From: Lamellibrachia satsuma
Lineage: Eukaryota; Annelida; Polychaeta; Sabellida; Siboglinidae
DNA: 64,000 nt
Reading direction: 5' to 3'
NCBI GenBank assembly: GCA_033239005.1
Contig: BSQZ01000001.1
Span: forward strand, 8,254,000 to 8,317,999
In this document: positions 60,686 through 64,000 of the stretch, one piece after another
Layout: every line of letters starts with the position of its first letter
Numbering within the stretch: position 1 is the stretch's first letter
The notes under the pieces: model-generated
What the model saw: only the letters and a program-made list of their open reading frames with translations
Told to the model about the DNA's origin: nothing
Databases searched by the model: none
Program-made: the position numbers and the translations under genes

Positions 60686-63600
60686 TTATAAGGACCAGTT
60701 CTTCACGATGACTTCAAGCTTGTCAAGAGTTGAATCCTCCTGCAACAATTACATTGTGCTTTAAAGGTGGCAATTAAATGATGTCTTAAAGGTGGCAATT
60801 AAATTGTTTCTTAAAGCGAAACACAAGGCATGGTTTTGGGTTATGCACATAAGAGATAATAAAAACTAACCATGTGCAACTAAAATCAAGAATATCACGA
60901 CGATGGTTTACTCAGAATGTGTTCTAAAATAAAAATACAGAACCAATGCATTCTCAATGAAATGGACTGTTAGTCAGAAAGGGGAAAATAAACGAGCCAA
61001 AATATGTTGCATAAGTTGAGTTTGGACACAAATAGCATGGCCGGATCCTATTGGCAATGGCAAATTTATTTTTATATGGCGAACAAATATTGCCGGACTA
61101 CAGCACCCATAATGTAGGGTAATCTAACAGTATGTGCAGCCCATGCAATTAAGCTGTGTTTTCAACTCCTAAGTACATAGGCCCTTTCCCTTTAAAGGTG
61201 ACAATTAAATTGTGTTTTAAAGTTGATTTTCTGTGTTTCAGTTTTACAATTATAAACTTACTTTCACAAGGAAAATTTATACACCAGATAATATTTCATG
61301 GTTACAAAATATAAATAAAATTTTTATACTGATAAAAGTACTGACAACTACAGTTCTCAAAAATGCCCCCCCACCCCTGTTGATCAACCTTGTCTTGCCT
61401 TGTCTTGTCTTGTCTTGTAGTACTGGCCAACACTCCTATGGAGTCAAATGGTCAGGGTTGGGTGCGCATGCTATTTAGTCATGTTTGTTTGGAACTAAGT
61501 GTGTGAGAGCTTGTTTAAATTGCTGTGGTTCTGTGATGTTAGCTATTGCGTCTGGTAATTTATTCCAATATTTTATTGTTCGGGGAAAATAAGAAAATTT
61601 GTAACAGTTCTTGCTCGCGTGTATGGTGTTGAAGGCTTTGCTATTTAGATGCCGTACGTGGCGTTTGATGGGTTGGAGGAGGTTTGCGACAGGCAATGAT
61701 AGATGACTGTGGATGGCTTTGTGAAATATGGTGAGCCGTCTGTTTGTTCTCCTTTGTTAAACAAAACATGTATTTTTGACAAATATAATTCTGCCTTGAT
61801 GTCTTGCAAGGGTAACTGCACAGCAACATAAATTTCTATTTTAAGGTTAACTGCCTTTATGGCTTGGATGCAACTTCTAAAACAAGTGCAGTTTTTAATG
61901 CCAAATGCAGATTATCATGTAACATTTATGTGTCTGGTTGTTCAGACAATGAACATTTACCTTGACGAAAGCGAATCGCACAAGGTTGTGCGCGAGATGT
62001 TTGTGCGGTTGTGAGTAGAAGGCACTGACAGGTACAGCAGCAAGTTTCTGCAACAAAACACGAGTCAGACATGTACATAAACCATAGACATACACAGGTA
62101 GTGTGGCACTGACTCGCTGCCTTTCACAATAATAAACTACAACCTAATGATCATTCCCCCATCAATCACATATCTGGCATTAATTAATGTAATACTTCAT
62201 ACCCCTAATACCTTGGACACAAATATCAAATGGAAGGTTATATCAGGAGACTTATAAAGTCTGCCATATCGGGAGAGTTATAAAGTCTGAAACTGAGACA
62301 CAGAGAGTACTAGTGTTGAACCTTGTTAACGGTGAGCCACTTCACAAACTGGTAATCCTTCGATTCTGGGTTCGAATCGTCCAACTTCACATCTACAACA
62401 CAGAGACATTTACACTGACTCTCCACCAGTTACACTGACCCTGATCTCCATCCACTGATTACATTGACCCTTATGTCCATCTATTACACTGACCCTACTG
62501 TCCATCGATTACACTGACCCTGCTCTACACTGACCCTACTCTCCACCGATTACACTGACCCTACTCTCCACCGATTACACTGACCCTACTCTCCATCACT
62601 GATTACACTGAACATACTCTCCACCTATTACACTGACCCCACTCTCCACCGATTACCCTGACCCTGCTTTCCACACCAATACTACTCTCCACCATTAAAA
62701 TGACCCTACACCACCGATTGCACTGATCCTACTCTCCATCGCTGATTAAACTGAACATATTCTCCACCTATTACACTGACCTAATCTAATTTCCTGTGCA
62801 TTGTTTCATACCTTTAACAAATTAATAAACTGTTGTTACAAAGGACATGTCCTAATTCGGATACTATTGACACCCAAGATGCATGTATTATATCAAACGG
62901 TACATTTGCGAATGACATCCCCTTGTAATTGTCCGAGACAGTGGTGGAATATCACAAGTAATCAGACATGGCCTACGGCTTTATCCAATTACTTGTGATA
63001 CTCCGCCAGCCATCGAGGATGATGGCAGGAGGAAACAGATCGCAAATGTATTTATTTCACATGCCTAATGATCTTGGCAAATTCAAAGTTGGGGACTTTG
63101 TTCATCGTAGTCGGTTGTCATTCAGTTTTAAAACAATTCAAATGTTCATCTGCCATTTTGTGCACCATGACTGCCCGTTCGATTAGGAAATCATAACTGC
63201 AGCCCTGTATTCGACAGAGAATATTGACTGCATATATAATAAAGGACTCGACTGGATCAACAGACAGAACAAGAATAATATTACATAACTGCATATAACA
63301 GTCACCATTTTTCCAATTTTATGTTTTGGAAATCAGTGTTAATGGAATGCATTTTTGTTGGAAACTAACAATTTTGTTGGAATACTGAACTATTCCTTAC
63401 GTCTCTGTAATGGTACACAACCTACTGGAATAAAAAGCACATAAAACAACATACCAAGATTGGAGAAATCAGCTATAATGAAGTACGATCCATCAGGGAT
63501 TGTTGGAATCATCCCAACCTCTGATAGAAGTTTTATCATACGGTTCCTCTTTGGGAGCAGTTTGGCTGGGAGAGTCTTGTAGTAGCAGTCCTTCTCCCCC

Positions 63601-64000
63601 AGACGGGATAACTCCAACTCCAGTCCAACTGCAACCACCTCCTGTAAGGCACACACATACACACGTCAACTCCAGTCACACACAAGTCAACTCCAGTCAC
63701 ACGTCAACTCTAGTCACACACAAGTCAACTCCAGTCACATATACATAAACTCCAGTTATGCATCAACTCCAGTCATACAACAAGTCCAGTCACACACATC
63801 AACTCCAGTTGCATACGTGTCAACTCCAGTCACCTGGAGTGGGGTAGGGCAGTACCTGGAGTGGGGTAGAAGAGGTGTAGTCGCTGTTCTGGTGCATAGC
63901 CTGTAGATGGTGAATGAGGTGGGCAGGTCCGATGGACCAGCCGAGCTTCCAGCCAGTGGCACCGAACACTTTCCCAGCACTGCCGATTGTGATGGTTCGT
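60686..64000 (-). CDS. Kynurenine/glutamine aminotransferase, 3' part
   Basis: Five minus-strand exons: 63856-64000 (continues outside), 63455-63641, 62322-62392, 61961-62047 and 60686-60739 (stop TAA). GT-AG junctions and phases join to 180 residues. The first visible exon has TITIGSAGKVFGATGWKLGW, the fold-type I segment whose Lys binds pyridoxal phosphate, and HQNSDYTSSTPLQ. Later come IPDGSYFIIADFS, DYQFVKWLT, KLAAVPVSAFYS and HNLVRFAFVK, the order found in KYAT1/KYAT3 (kynurenine aminotransferase, glutamine transaminase K, cysteine-conjugate beta-lyase). The known enzymes convert kynurenine to kynurenate and aminate 2-oxo acids. The visible part does not separate KYAT1 from KYAT3. The gene is convergent with XAB2; stops are 500 bp apart. 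Confidence 0.93.
61385..61830 (-). mobile_element. LINE 3' end with ACAAG-repeat tail
   Basis: The minus strand encodes RRTNRRLTIFHKAIHSHLSL and SYFPRTIKYWNKLPDAIANI, typical RT C-terminal motifs. The 3' end is a short (ACAAG)n run (61392-61420). In the last KYAT intron, same orientation as the gene. Confidence 0.85.
62400..62790. repeat. About 26-bp minisatellite
   Basis: Units of ATTACACTGACCCTACTCTC plus CACCG with many variants, directly adjoining the KYAT exon at 62322-62392 on its acceptor side. Confidence 0.9.
62943..63003. repeat. Short inverted repeat
   Basis: GGAATATCACAAGTAA is mirrored by TTACTTGTGATACTCC about 30 bp later. It could fold into a hairpin in a KYAT intron. Confidence 0.65.
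63648..63855 (-). repeat. Minisatellite derived from a KYAT donor region
   Basis: On the gene strand the exon ends CCCCACTCCAG/GTACTG; CCCCACTCCAG/GTGACT follows 22 nt later, and then about nine units of GTGACTGGAGTTGACNTGT fill almost the entire 214-nt intron. The second donor copy would shift the frame. Confidence 0.9.

Noticed and set aside
63000..63190. Alternative KYAT exon (minus strand EFAKIIRH-like segment)
   Set aside because: No acceptable acceptor and upstream stops in frame; the segment at 62322-62392 (DYQFVKWLT) fits the family and both phases.

Overview
The window is animal nuclear DNA: four intron-rich, conserved protein-coding genes with consensus GT-AG introns, embedded in dense retroelement debris and minisatellites. 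The gene complement fits an invertebrate bilaterian: one protein resembles GPSM1 and GPSM2 about equally, and CR1/L2-type LINEs, RTE LINEs, tRNA-derived SINEs and piggyBac MITEs are all present. I cannot name the species. All gene names rest on protein similarity recognised by eye and on exon phases that join without a break, not on a database search.

Layout. 1-7367 (+): the 3' end of a capicua (CIC) gene, five exons ending in the C1 motif. 7368-13976: CIC 3' region, intergenic DNA and the probable 3' UTR of the next gene. 13977-24850 (-): a complete GPSM1/2 (LGN/Pins) gene, 12 coding exons, 624 aa, with a TPR array and four GoLoco motifs. 24851-30740: divergent intergenic space filled with LINE, SINE and microsatellite remains. 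30741-60185 (+): a complete XAB2/SYF1 gene, 24 exons, 851 aa. 60686-64000 (-): the 3' part of a kynurenine/glutamine aminotransferase gene (KYAT1/KYAT3 type), five exons including the PLP-lysine segment. CIC/GPSM and XAB2/KYAT are convergent pairs; GPSM/XAB2 is divergent. The four genes belong to unrelated pathways (RTK-regulated repression, spindle orientation, splicing/repair, amino-acid metabolism), so no functional cluster is implied.

Mobile DNA. At least eight fragments of one CR1/L2-type LINE family, one of which splits a 40-bp satellite; three other LINE lineages, including an RTE; several tRNA-derived SINEs, one with a double tRNA head; two piggyBac elements with intact TTAA duplications; and long-armed inverted-repeat elements.

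The most unusual pattern is that many minisatellites are anchored on exon edges. Their repeat unit contains a splice site together with the first or last bases of the neighbouring exon. I see this at two donors of the GPSM gene, at four acceptors of XAB2 and at one KYAT donor. In the GPSM case the whole 318-nt intron is also free of stops and in frame, so retaining it would give a longer protein.
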